DNA of 64,000 nucleotides. Source: Nostoc sp. NMS9. GTDB taxonomy: Bacteria > Cyanobacteriota > Cyanobacteriia > Cyanobacteriales > Nostocaceae. Both the position numbers and the translations under genes were made by a program. Location: NCBI RefSeq assembly GCF_017114995.1, contig NZ_JABXKL010000074.1, positions 1 to 64,000 of the forward strand. Reading direction: 5' to 3'. Below the pieces are notes generated by a model that saw only the letters and a list, made by a program, of their open reading frames with translations, searched no databases and had not been told where the DNA came from. Positions 18,501 through 26,171 of the stretch are shown here, one piece after another; the stretch's first letter is position 1; the number at the start of each line of letters is the position of its first letter.

Positions 18501-18690
18501 TTTGGCTGGGAAGTCTAAGAGTGAATCTTCTTTGTTGGAAGGCGATGCAATCCGCGCCCAAGGCTCTATCTTACGAGAATTACACGCCCTTCTGAAAGGA
18601 AAAGATCCTAGTTTTGGTGGTCTAGTGCGGGTGCAAAACAAACGCCGTGAATTTCTCTGGGTTCATCCTCAATTTGTAGATGAATATTAA
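15535..18690 (+). CDS. LRR-Roc-COR protein (second Roco), C-terminal domain of unknown function
   Basis: ATG 15535 is chosen because AAAGGA lies 7 bases upstream; a TTG at 15529 is also possible. The 1051-residue protein has ten 23-residue LRRs (.AIASLTGLQ.LYL.NNQL.ELPE), a Roc GTPase with P-loop GEGEVGKS from residue 300 and WDFGGQRVYRPTH, a COR region (about 440-700), cysteine pairs near 760-790 (CIETCG, CPISGCGEW), a predicted helical stretch and a C-terminal domain of about 200 residues. The last part carries a 23-residue hydrophobic stretch (LKLLTTTLSLVLPVAASATK) that might insert in a membrane, followed by a polar region. No TIR or kinase domain is present. It probably works as a GTP-regulated sensor; its link to the Roco-TIR gene 4 kb away is inference. 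Confidence 0.9.
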   Translation: MARDKAYQEAEQRIEKARQEGAIELDLSNIELTEIPEAVASLTGLQQLDLDNNQLTELPEAIASLTGLQQLDLHNNQLTQLPEAVASLTGLQQLDLHNNQLTELPEAIASLTGLQRLYLRNNQLIELPEAIASLTGLQQLYLQNNQLTQLPEAIASLTGLQLLYLDNNQLIELPEAFASLTGLQKLYLNNNQLIELPETITSLTGLQTLFLSDNQLTELPEAFASLTGLQKLNLENNQLTELPKAIASLTQLQVLYLRNNPLNPDLAAAYKQGTEAVLQYLRAKAEAQITLNEAKLILVGEGEVGKSCLLGALRGDEWEDGRPTTHGIEIKSVIVTDPDSGTEISLNGWDFGGQRVYRPTHQLFFSAPAVYLVIWKPREGPQQGFVKEWITLIKNREPDAKVLVVATHGGPGQRQPDIDRQEILAQFGKDTVINFFHVDSKPNQDTTHCSGIAELKDAIARVAASLPEMGRSVPGKWQRVRETLQTSDKAYLPYNDVIAICAKEGIDEEQAELFLRISHILGHFIHYHNDPTLRDIVILKPDWLAKAISFVLDDETTRKRNGLVEFQHLSQLWSHPPFAGEEGYPSKLHPIFLRLMERFDLSYKVVFDPSETSNTSLIAQLVPDTRPEPLPNWGEQPEAGDRQQVQICRIVDSRGQFAVAEGLFYQLIVRLHKYSLGRANYEDSIHWQRGLMLDNDYNGRALLEYVGTDVKITVRAAYPERFLSYLTEEIKWLVENFWEGLRCNVMVPCIETCGMNAPGNGLFEVQKLIESKKKNRHEFPCPISGCGEWQNIDQLLNNAPTAQHPSQAIGIEQFRGIVKEELKVIRRYLVILDRRDEERFQKLTQDQRIILSQVDQQFATLMQMLTDEAKDGPRLFSFKPIDPKFFDSRRWVRAKFQLTLWCEHARLPLPALNPDDQTKGVYELEFPREWFTKAAPFLKLLTTTLSLVLPVAASATKLMLDDTSYKGIEEQLDLGQKTTESFLKGSDIALAGKSKSESSLLEGDAIRAQGSILRELHALLKGKDPSFGGLVRVQNKRREFLWVHPQFVDEY
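15650..16315 (+). repeat. 69-bp repeats encoding the second LRR array
   Basis: The repeat GCATCC(C/T)TGACTGGGTTGCAA recurs every 69 bp, usually after GCGATC or GCTGTT/GCTTTT, and encodes IASLTGLQ. The units are more diverged than in the Roco-TIR gene. Variation is concentrated at the codons for the exposed LRR positions (LDLDN, LDLHN, LYLRN, LYLQN, LYLNN), the pattern expected of a recognition surface. Confidence 0.9.
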
Positions 18691-18706
18691 TTGACAACGG
18701 ATATTA

Positions 18707-18871
18707 GAGGATGTTTGAAAAGTGTTTGACTGTGATTTTAATCACCCCCCTTAATCCCCCCTTTACAAGGGGGGAAACCAGAAAATCCAGTCTTCTCCCC
18801 TTTACAAGGGGAGGGTTAGGGAGGGGTAAAAAAATATTTGATACATCAATCACGACTTTTCAAACATCCTC
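18707..18871. mobile_element. MITE-like element, copy 2 (165 bp)
   Basis: It has the same 17-bp terminal inverted repeats as the element at 2847-3090, again flanked by TTA on both sides (18704-18706, 18872-18874), in the opposite orientation. The end sequence ATATTTGATACATCAATCAC matches the left end of copy 1 in reverse complement. The interior is shorter, with one CCCCCCTTTACAAGGGGGG-like palindrome and a second related half. No coding capacity. Confidence 0.88.
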
Positions 18872-18917
18872 TTAGAGCTATTTCGTAATTTTTCATGATT
18901 ATACAGGAAACAGAGTA

Positions 18918-21008
18918 ATGTTGAAGATTTTTGCTGACCGAGGTGGTACATTCACAGATATTGTTGCTGTTACTAATAATCAAGCAATTATCGATAGACT
19001 TTCAAAATATCCTGAACGTTTTTTAATTGTGACTCTGCCTAATCAGCAATGGATTATAGTCTACAAACTCCTTTCTGAAAATCCCGAACAATATCAAGAT
19101 GCAGCCATCAAAGGTATTCGAGATATCATGGGTATTGCTAGCAACGAACCTATTCCTACTGAGGCGATAGAAGTGGTAAAAATGGGGACAACAGTAGCAA
19201 CAAATGCGCTGTTAGAAAGAAAGGGAGACAGAGTTGTTCTTCTGATAACCAAAGGATTTAAAGATGCGCTGCGAATTGGCTACCAAAACCGTCCTAATAT
19301 CTTTGCCCGTCAGATAATTTTACCAACGATGCTTTATGAGCAGGTGATTGAAATAGATGAACGCTATGATGCTAACGGAAATGAATTAATATCTATAAAT
19401 ATTGAACAAGTTAAAAGTGAATTACAAGCAGTTTACCATACAGGAGTTCGGAGTTGTGCTATTGTTTTTATGCACAGCGATCGCTATCCTAAACATGAAC
19501 AACAAATAGCCCAGCTTGCCCAAGAAATCGGCTTTACTCAAATATCCATATCCCATCAAGTTAGTCCGTTAATGAAGTTGGTTAGCCGGGGAGATACAAC
19601 AGTAGTCGATGCTTATTTAACTCCTATTTTACGCCGCTACGTTAATCAAGTAGCGAGTCAGTTACCCAACGTCAACTTAATGTTTATGAAATCTGACGGG
19701 GGTTTAGTTGCAGCCGAACACTTTCAAGGAAAAGATAGTATTTTAAGTGGCCCGGCTGGTGGTATTGTTGGCGCAGTTCAAACTAGTAAAAGAGCAGGTT
19801 TCGAGTTAGTTATTACCTTTGATATGGGAGGAACAAGTACAGATGTTGCCCATTTTAAAGGAGAGTATGAACGACAACTAGATTCAGAAATAGCTGGGGC
19901 GCGGATGCGAGTTCCTGTATTAGCAATTAATACCATTGCTGCTGGTGGTGGTTCAGTTCTGTTTTTTGATGGTTCTAGCTATCGTGTTGGTCCTAAATCT
20001 GCTGGATCAAATCCTGGGCCTGCTTGTTATCGACGTGGCGGGCCATTAACGGTTACTGATGCCAATGTGATGTTAGGTAAAATTCACCCACAATATTTTC
20101 CCTCAGTTTTTGGCATTGATGTTAATTTACCTTTAGATAAAGATATTGTTATTCAAAAATTTACACAATTAACTCAAGACATTCAAGCAGCTACATTAAA
20201 TCATTCTACTCCCGAAGAGGTAGCTGCTGGATTTATTGCGATCGCAGTGGAAAATATGGCAAATGCAATTAAAAAAATCAGTCTACAACGCGGTTATGAT
20301 GTTACCCAATATGTGCTTTGTTGTTTTGGTGGTGCAGGTGGGCAAGTCGCTTGTTTAATTGCTGATACCTTGGGAATTAAAAAAATATTTTTACATCCTT
20401 ATGCTGGTGTTCTCTCTGCTTACGGAATGGGATTAGCTGATGTGCGGGCAATTAGAGAAGGAGGTGTAGAACAGCCTTTAAAGCAAGCATTAATCCCGAA
20501 ATTACAGCAGTTAATGGAATATTTAGAAGCTCAAGCTATAAGTGAAACAAATGAAGCTAACGATCAAACAGAAATAGTCGAAAAAGTCAACTTAAAATAT
20601 GAAGGGACTAACTCTACATTGACTGTCAACTTTGCTGATAATGTGGTAATTATGCGACAAGAGTTTGAGGTTGAACATAAATCCCGTTATGGTTTCATTC
20701 AATTAGAAAAAACTTTGATTGTCGAATCAGCTTCAGTGGAAGTAATTCAGAAAATGGAGACTCCTGAAGAACCCTTAATTACTCGTACTCGCCCTTTAAA
20801 TGAAGCTCCTACATCTCTTGAGATAGTAAGGATGTTTAGTAGCGGTAGATGGTATGATACTATTGTTTACCGACGAGAAGATTTACAACCAGAAGATAGT
20901 ATTAATGGACCTGCGATCATTGTCGAAAAAATTAGCACAATTGTAGTGGAACTTAATTGGCAAGCAAGATTAACTGAGAACAATTATTTAATTTTACAGC
21001 ATCTATAA
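18918..21008 (+). CDS. hyuA: Hydantoinase/oxoprolinase subunit A
   Basis: The 696-residue protein matches the HyuA half of 5-oxoprolinases: N-terminal FADRGGTFTDIVAV, MGTTVATNALLERKG, FDMGGTSTDVAHF, AINTIAAGGGS and GPACYRRGGPLTVTDAN are all present. This subunit carries the ATP-binding, actin-like fold. With HyuB it hydrolyses cyclic amides such as 5-oxoproline or hydantoins with ATP. The start follows CAGGAAACAGAGTA. The B subunit gene is on the same strand 543 bp downstream, with a minus-strand GNAT pseudogene in between, so the pair may need a second promoter or a long transcript. The true substrate is not readable from sequence. Confidence 0.92.
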   Translation: MLKIFADRGGTFTDIVAVTNNQAIIDRLSKYPERFLIVTLPNQQWIIVYKLLSENPEQYQDAAIKGIRDIMGIASNEPIPTEAIEVVKMGTTVATNALLERKGDRVVLLITKGFKDALRIGYQNRPNIFARQIILPTMLYEQVIEIDERYDANGNELISINIEQVKSELQAVYHTGVRSCAIVFMHSDRYPKHEQQIAQLAQEIGFTQISISHQVSPLMKLVSRGDTTVVDAYLTPILRRYVNQVASQLPNVNLMFMKSDGGLVAAEHFQGKDSILSGPAGGIVGAVQTSKRAGFELVITFDMGGTSTDVAHFKGEYERQLDSEIAGARMRVPVLAINTIAAGGGSVLFFDGSSYRVGPKSAGSNPGPACYRRGGPLTVTDANVMLGKIHPQYFPSVFGIDVNLPLDKDIVIQKFTQLTQDIQAATLNHSTPEEVAAGFIAIAVENMANAIKKISLQRGYDVTQYVLCCFGGAGGQVACLIADTLGIKKIFLHPYAGVLSAYGMGLADVRAIREGGVEQPLKQALIPKLQQLMEYLEAQAISETNEANDQTEIVEKVNLKYEGTNSTLTVNFADNVVIMRQEFEVEHKSRYGFIQLEKTLIVESASVEVIQKMETPEEPLITRTRPLNEAPTSLEIVRMFSSGRWYDTIVYRREDLQPEDSINGPAIIVEKISTIVVELNWQARLTENNYLILQHL

Positions 21009-21013
21009 ACTGC

Positions 21014-21496
21014 TTATACAGCAAGTATTTGTGGTGTCCAGGTTAAAAAACAGCGATTACCTTTCTGCTTTGTAACTTTTGCACCTAGCCGATCATAAAA
21101 ACTAAGTCCGCGAATGTTGCGAACATCAGCATTCCAAGCAAGATGGGTACAGTCATTGTCCTTTGCAACTTGAGCTAAATAACTCATTAACGCGGCTCCT
21201 GCTCCCTGATTTCTCATATCTTCATCCACATACAAATCATCAAGCTAAATACTCGGTTGCCCTATAAAAGATGAGTATCTGAATCCATATAAAGCAAACC
21301 CAACCACACACTCTGAAATTTCTGCAAATAAAACGTAAGAGAAAGGTACTGCTCCAAAAATTGTTTTACGTATTTTATCCTCAGTAACTTGAAGTACACC
21401 AGAATAAGCACCAATGTTTCTATTAAAATCAGACTTTTTTTGGATAAAGGAAAAAATTAGTAATACATCATCAGGTGTAGCAGACCGAATATTCAT
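21014..21496 (-). pseudogene. GNAT N-acetyltransferase gene with one in-frame nonsense codon
   Basis: Starting at ATG 21496 (MNIRSATPDDVLLIFSFI) the frame encodes a 160-codon GNAT protein, normal for the family, but a TAG at 21245-21247 (plus-strand CTA) divides it. The parts before (GQPSI) and after (LDDLYVDEDMRNQGAGAAL) stay in the same frame and together form GNAT motif A; related proteins have Tyr at the stop position (PS.YLDDLYV). One base change (TAT/TAC to TAG) explains it. The acetyl-CoA loop (RNQGAG) and the C-terminal NIRGLSFYDRLGA are intact, so the mutation looks recent. The gene lies antisense between hyuA and hyuB. Suppression or a sequencing error are alternatives. Confidence 0.85.
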
Positions 21497-21551
21497 TGAA
21501 CTACTTGCAATCACTTTAGTAGATAATTTTAGCAAAGAATAGGAGTCAAAT

Positions 21552-23114
21552 ATGTACACAACATCTCAACCCAATCCCGTCCGCTTAGAAATATTCAAAA
21601 ATCTCTATCAATTTATCGCCGAGCAAATGGGAATTGTGTTACAAAACACAGCAACATCTGTAAATATCAAAGAAAGGCTGGATTTCTCCTGCGCTATTTT
21701 TGATTCTTCGGGATTATTAGTAGCAAATGCCCCCCATATTCCTGTACATTTAGGCTCAATGAGTGAAAGTGTGCGCAGTTTAATTAATGATAAAGGGTAC
21801 ACCCTAAAACCGGGAAGTGTCTATCTATCTAATAACCCCTATAACGGCGGAACCCACCTACCTGATGTCACTGCAATTACACCAGTTTTTTTGGAAAACA
21901 GTGAAAATAATCCATGCCCAATCCCCCTATTTTTTGTTGCTTCTCGTGGACACCAAGCAGATATCGGGGGAATTACTCCCGGTTCAATGCCTCCCCACAG
22001 TACTACAGTAGAAGAAGAAGGAATTATTTTTGATAATTTCCTCTTGGTTGAAGAGGGAAATTTTCGAGAAACCGCAGTAAAACAGCACCTCTCAAATCAT
22101 ACTTATCCTGCTCGTAACCCTGACCAAAATATCGCTGATTTTAAAGCACAAATTGCTGCAAATGAAAGGGGAGTTCAAGAACTTCGTAAAATGGTTTCAC
22201 AATACAAGCTCGATACTGTTCAAGCTTATATGAGCTTTGTGCAAGCTAATGCTGAGGAGTCGGTTAGACGAGCGATCGCAGTTCTCAAGGATGGCTCATT
22301 TACTTATAAAATGGATAATGGAGCAAAAATTCAAGTTAAAGTGACGATTCACTCAGAAAACCGTAGTGCTACCATTGATTTTACTGGTACTTCTCTACAA
22401 CTAAATAGTAATTTCAATGCTCCTAAAGCTGTAACTCAAGCAGCAGTCTTATATGTCTTCCGTACTTTAGTTGATGATAATATTCCTCTCAATGCTGGGT
22501 GTCTTAATCCTCTAGAAATTATTATCCCGGTTGGCTGTATGCTCAACCCAACTTATCCAGCCGCAGTAGTTGCGGGTAATGTAGAAACTTCTCAAACTAT
22601 TGTTGATGCTTTATATGGTGCTTTGGGTGTTATGTCCGCTTCTCAAGGAACGATGAATAATTTTACTTTTGGTAATGAACAATATCAATATTATGAAACT
22701 ATTTGCGGCGGCTCTGGGGCAGGAATTGATTTTGATGGCACTGATACTGTTCATTCTCACATGACTAACTCCCGCTTGACCGATCCAGAAGTTTTAGAAA
22801 CCCGTTATCCTGTACTTTTAGAAAGCTTTAGTTTTCGTCCCGATAGCGGTGGCAAAGGAAAATATTCGGGTGGTAATGGAGTTGTCCGCCGCATTCGATT
22901 TCTAGAACCGATGACAGCTAATATTCTCTCTGGTCATCGGGTTATTCCTCCCTTTGGATTAAATGGTGGGGAGGCAGGAAAAGTAGGACGCAACTGGATA
23001 CAACGTCAGAATGGAATTGAAGAGAATTTAGACAGCACAGCAACAGTAGAAATGAAAACTGGGGATGTTTTTGTCATAGAAACTCCTGGCGGCGGTGGTT
23101 TTGGTAAATCCTAA
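21552..23114 (+). CDS. hyuB: Hydantoinase/oxoprolinase subunit B
   Basis: ATG 21552 follows AGGAGTCAAAT. The 520-residue protein matches HyuB throughout: RLEIFKNLYQFIAEQMG, a VHLGSMSESV segment, SNNPYNGGTHLPDVT, SRGHQADIGGITPGSMP, and near the end GGKGKYSGGNGVVRRI with ETPGGGGFG at the C-terminus. The conserved Asp/His residues of the metal site are in the second and third of these. It should form the hydrolytic subunit with HyuA. In many bacteria and eukaryotes the two are fused in one protein; here they are separate. Confidence 0.93.
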   Translation: MYTTSQPNPVRLEIFKNLYQFIAEQMGIVLQNTATSVNIKERLDFSCAIFDSSGLLVANAPHIPVHLGSMSESVRSLINDKGYTLKPGSVYLSNNPYNGGTHLPDVTAITPVFLENSENNPCPIPLFFVASRGHQADIGGITPGSMPPHSTTVEEEGIIFDNFLLVEEGNFRETAVKQHLSNHTYPARNPDQNIADFKAQIAANERGVQELRKMVSQYKLDTVQAYMSFVQANAEESVRRAIAVLKDGSFTYKMDNGAKIQVKVTIHSENRSATIDFTGTSLQLNSNFNAPKAVTQAAVLYVFRTLVDDNIPLNAGCLNPLEIIIPVGCMLNPTYPAAVVAGNVETSQTIVDALYGALGVMSASQGTMNNFTFGNEQYQYYETICGGSGAGIDFDGTDTVHSHMTNSRLTDPEVLETRYPVLLESFSFRPDSGGKGKYSGGNGVVRRIRFLEPMTANILSGHRVIPPFGLNGGEAGKVGRNWIQRQNGIEENLDSTATVEMKTGDVFVIETPGGGGFGKS

Positions 23115-23183
23115 TACCATTTACCAAAATTTTTGCAACAATGGATTTACAACGCTACTTCACCAAAATCTAAAATCCCAAAT

Positions 23184-24005
23184 CTAAAATCCAAAATTGC
23201 TATAAGCTGGCTTCGACTTCCCCAAAAAATTGAGCATGGCTGAAACCACAGCATCCGGCGACTCAATCAAGAAGCCATGACCACCACGTTCGATGACTAC
23301 AAGTTCAGCATTGGGAATACCTTGAGCAAGTTCTTGGGAAAACTTTAGCGGGGTGAGAATATCTTGTTTACCAACCATAACTAAGGTAGGACAATGAATT
23401 TCTTGAAGGCGGTCTATTGTGTTACTACTAAGGATCGCTTGGCTGTGATGATAAAGTGAATGAGTTGCAGGTGGAAAAGGATATCTGATAGCAAATTCAA
23501 TCAGACCTTCGATCATGTCAGGAATTGAGTAGAAGGCATCTGTAAATATCCAGGGTAATATGACTTTTTCGTAAAGTTTTAGGTCTACATTACTAGGAAG
23601 TTCGCCCCAAGTCTCGATGATGCTGTTGAATAATGCATCACCTTTTGCTAAAGATGAGAGTAACATTAGACTTTTTACCTTTTCAGGGTGTGCTAACACT
23701 AACTCTTGGGCTATCTGACTACCCATTGAATGACCTGCTAGATGCACCTGATTAATTCCGATGCGATCGAGCAATGCTGCAACGTCACTAGCCATCTGTT
23801 TCAGGCTATAGGGGTTTTCGGGAGCAGAGCTTCTCCCCATACCTCGGTTATCCAAGCGAATGACTTGATACTGCGAAACCAGCGATGGCATAATCAGCGA
23901 CCAATAGGCATGATCGCAAAGAAAGCCAGCTATTAATAGCAAAGGCTCACCCGTTCCCTTAATGTCGTAGAACAAATCAATCCCGTTAATCTGAACCTTG
24001 GGCAT
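23184..24005 (-). CDS. Alpha/beta-fold hydrolase
   Basis: The 273-residue protein begins MPKVQINGIDLFYDIKGTGE and has the oxyanion HG-like segment LIAGFLCDH, the nucleophile Ser93 in GHSMGS, an acid in VGKQDILTP (about residue 215) and the catalytic His in GGHGF (about 244). The length and motif spacing match the 3-oxoadipate enol-lactonase/chloroperoxidase-like branch. The neighbouring carboxymuconolactone decarboxylase-like gene is suggestive of the same aromatic-acid context, but both families are broad and a specific substrate cannot be assigned. A MITE-like element separates the two genes. Confidence 0.85.
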   Translation of the reverse strand: MPKVQINGIDLFYDIKGTGEPLLLIAGFLCDHAYWSLIMPSLVSQYQVIRLDNRGMGRSSAPENPYSLKQMASDVAALLDRIGINQVHLAGHSMGSQIAQELVLAHPEKVKSLMLLSSLAKGDALFNSIIETWGELPSNVDLKLYEKVILPWIFTDAFYSIPDMIEGLIEFAIRYPFPPATHSLYHHSQAILSSNTIDRLQEIHCPTLVMVGKQDILTPLKFSQELAQGIPNAELVVIERGGHGFLIESPDAVVSAMLNFLGKSKPAYSNFGF

Positions 24006-24054
24006 AGTAAATAATTCTGCTAAACCTTATTTTTAAGCAGGGATAGACAAGGTT

Positions 24055-24249
24055 CATTGGTGTCAACTTAAAGTAAAACTCCTTTAAAACCTCGTTTCCA
24101 GCCTCTGGGTGGAAATGCTGCTCCTGGCGGCAGAGCCGCCAGCAAGGGAGGCGGAGCCTCTAGGACGGCATTCCCAGTCTCCGACTGGGAACGAGACAAT
24201 ATCTAAAAGCTTGTTCTAGGCTGGCTTTCACGTTAAGTTGACACCAATA
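24055..24249. mobile_element. Second MITE-like family, 195 bp, with 9-bp target duplication
   Basis: Terminal inverted repeats CATTGGTGTCAACTTAA (24055-24071) and TTAAGTTGACACCAATA (24233-24249) pair over 17 bases with a mismatch at the outermost position. The element is flanked by GACAAGGTT on both sides (24046-24054 and 24250-24258), a perfect 9-bp direct repeat. The interior carries stacked palindromes (GGCGGCAGAGCCGCC near 24127, TTCCCAGTCTCCGACTGGGAA near 24171) and no gene. Confidence 0.82.
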
Positions 24250-24264
24250 GACAAGGTTAAACTC

Positions 24265-24657
24265 CTACGTCTTGAATTTTTCATCCACGGGAATTTGATA
24301 GCCGTTGGCGAGGCGATTGGTCATATTGGCAGTAGCTGCGATCGCCATTAGTTCCCCAAACATAGTATCATTCATACCCTTGGCACGTGCTGCCGCTGTG
24401 TGCGAGGCGATGCAATACTCACAGCCATTCGTCGCACTCACGGCAATGTAAATCAGTTCGCGCATCAGTGGATCAATTTCACCAGGGCTAACCATCACTT
24501 CCTTTACAGCTTGCCACGTTCGTTGCAGGGTGGGGGGATGATTGGCTATGGCTTTCCAAAAGTTATTGATGTAATCATTCTGACGTGTAACGCGGATGTC
24601 GTCATACACTGCACGTACTTCGTCGCTGGCTTCTTCGTATTCGATCAGCTTAGTCAT
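24265..24657 (-). CDS. Carboxymuconolactone decarboxylase/AhpD-like protein
   Basis: The 130-residue helical protein has the AhpD-type active site Cys79-x-x-Cys82 followed by His86 (NGCEYCIASH), with upstream LMRELIYIAVSATNG and a typical single-domain length. Such proteins act as peroxide-reducing thiol enzymes or as decarboxylases; the Cys pair favours alkylhydroperoxidase-type redox chemistry. It is on the same strand as the alpha/beta hydrolase, 259 bp upstream of it, with a MITE-like element between, so co-transcription is possible but interrupted. Confidence 0.88.
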   Translation of the reverse strand: MTKLIEYEEASDEVRAVYDDIRVTRQNDYINNFWKAIANHPPTLQRTWQAVKEVMVSPGEIDPLMRELIYIAVSATNGCEYCIASHTAAARAKGMNDTMFGELMAIAATANMTNRLANGYQIPVDEKFKT

Positions 24658-24806
24658 ATTTAAATTCCATATAGTCTCCCCAGCGAGTGGGAACCCCTAG
24701 ATTGTAATACTGAGTTGCAATTAAAGATAGTAACTTGAGTCTTTGAGGCTGAAACTTTTAGCTAGCCAATGTCAGGTTAGTGAAACGACACATTGACAGC
24801 GCACTA

Positions 24807-25479
24807 CTAAAGCGCTTTCTCAATCCAAGCAACACGAGTTAGTATCCAACCATCTACTTCTTGAGCGATAACACTCCCTTCTACTTGAAATCCAAGCTGT
24901 TGTAAATCCAAGCTGTTGTAAATATGTTTCAATGTCCAGAGGAATTATTCCTTGGCTGCGACTACTGTAGCTGCTGACAATTAATCGTCCTGCTGGTGCA
25001 ACCAGTTGTTCAAGCAGTCGCCTCAAGTACTCTAGGTGTAAGTTTTCGGGGACATATTCCAGTAATGTGTGTACAAAGTCATACTGCATAGGTGTTTGCA
25101 AAGTGAAGGCATTCGCAACTACTAAGTTAGTTGCAAACGCAGGTAATCTCCTACGTGCTAGTTCAACAAGCTGGAGTGAAATATCTACACCATACGGAGT
25201 TAGATAAAACCCTTGCTCACCTGCCCATTGCATCAAACACTCCAACAATAGCCCATTAGCACAGCCCAAATCGAGAAAAGTACCACTTTTATTGACTGCC
25301 TTTAGAATCAGCTTTCGCGCAAATTGCCAGCGTTCAGGTGTACTTCCCCAACCCGATTGTTGATAAGAATTTTTTGAAGATAGATAGGCAACTTCAATCT
25401 CGTTTTGTTGAGCATCAAACCAAGCTTTTAGTTGAGAGCTATTGGAAGCTTGTTCACTTTGATAGTCATTACTCTCCAT
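24807..25479 (-). pseudogene. SAM-dependent methyltransferase with a C-terminal frameshift (16-bp duplication)
   Basis: The intact frame runs 25479 to 24820 and encodes 219 residues with class I methyltransferase motif I FLDLGCANG at 68-76 and a Rossmann fold order. The last residues are abnormal. The cause is a perfect 16-bp tandem duplication (24888-24903 and 24904-24919, AAATCCAAGCTGTTGT), which shifts the frame. Removing one copy restores a tail LQQLGFQVEGSVIAQEVDGW ending in RVAWIEKAL with a TAG at 24807-24809. Most catalytic elements precede the shift, so the protein may still fold. Substrate unknown. Confidence 0.8.
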
Positions 25480-25571
25480 ATACGGGCATGAATCAGTTAG
25501 TTATCTACTTGAACAGACTAAACGGGAAACTTATATTATTCTGTCAGAGAGAGAAATAGGTGGGGTTGTTC

Positions 25572-25988
25572 ATGAAAAAACTGATCCAGCGTATTAAGAG
25601 ATTGCTCAAACGTATCCTCAAGGGGTCTGCATCCAATTCTCAGCAACCATCGCCCCTAATAAATTCTCGATTAGAAACTTCTATTCCAACCGTTTCTCCC
25701 CGATGGGAATCTGGTTTGGTGCTTGTATGTTCACAATGTGCAAACGAGCGGTCAGGCTCAACGGCTTCCGAAGACTTAGAGAATTGGTTGAAATCTCGTT
25801 TAAAGTTTGAGGGATTATGGGGTGAATTTCGGGTTGTTAGCAGCAGTTGTTTAGGGGTTTGTCCACGGACGGGCATTACTGTTGTTCTTGTAAGTAATGG
25901 AAGTTACGGAAATAGTCCATGCTTAATTGTAAATCCTCGGAGCGATCGCGAACTTCTCTATTCATATATCAAACAGAATAAAGGCTGA
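25572..25988 (+). CDS. (2Fe-2S) ferredoxin-like thioredoxin-fold protein
   Basis: ATG 25572 is preferred over GTG 25560 because AGGTGGGG lies 8 bases upstream. The N-terminus is strongly basic (MKKLIQRIKRLLKRILK), possibly amphipathic and membrane-attached. The core has a Cys-x-x-Cys (VCSQCANER) and, about 45 residues on, SSSCLGVCPRTG, the four-cysteine pattern of thioredoxin-like (2Fe-2S) ferredoxins. Such proteins carry one electron; the partner is not identifiable. It is divergent from the methyltransferase gene. Confidence 0.75.
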   Translation: MKKLIQRIKRLLKRILKGSASNSQQPSPLINSRLETSIPTVSPRWESGLVLVCSQCANERSGSTASEDLENWLKSRLKFEGLWGEFRVVSSSCLGVCPRTGITVVLVSNGSYGNSPCLIVNPRSDRELLYSYIKQNKG

Positions 25989-26070
25989 CTGCAAAGGTAT
26001 ACTAAAGCTTAAAGTTATTCAATTCAGAACTGTATGTTATCTCGTACTATATTTTGCTCAAGTGGCAAAT

Positions 26071-26107
26071 AAAAAAGGGTGTGAATATTTTAATTCACCC
26101 CTTTTTT
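26071..26107. terminator. Bidirectional rho-independent terminator
   Basis: AAAAAAGGG(T)GTGAAT / ATTCACCCCTTTTTT forms a stable stem with an A-tract on one side and a T-tract on the other, between the convergent ends of the ferredoxin-like gene (25988) and the NTF2-like gene (26172). It can serve both strands. Confidence 0.85.
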
Positions 26108-26171
26108 CAGGTCATAAGGGAGGTAAAGAATACTTATCCAACCCGTATTAGTGTTATTCCAATCTAAAGAA

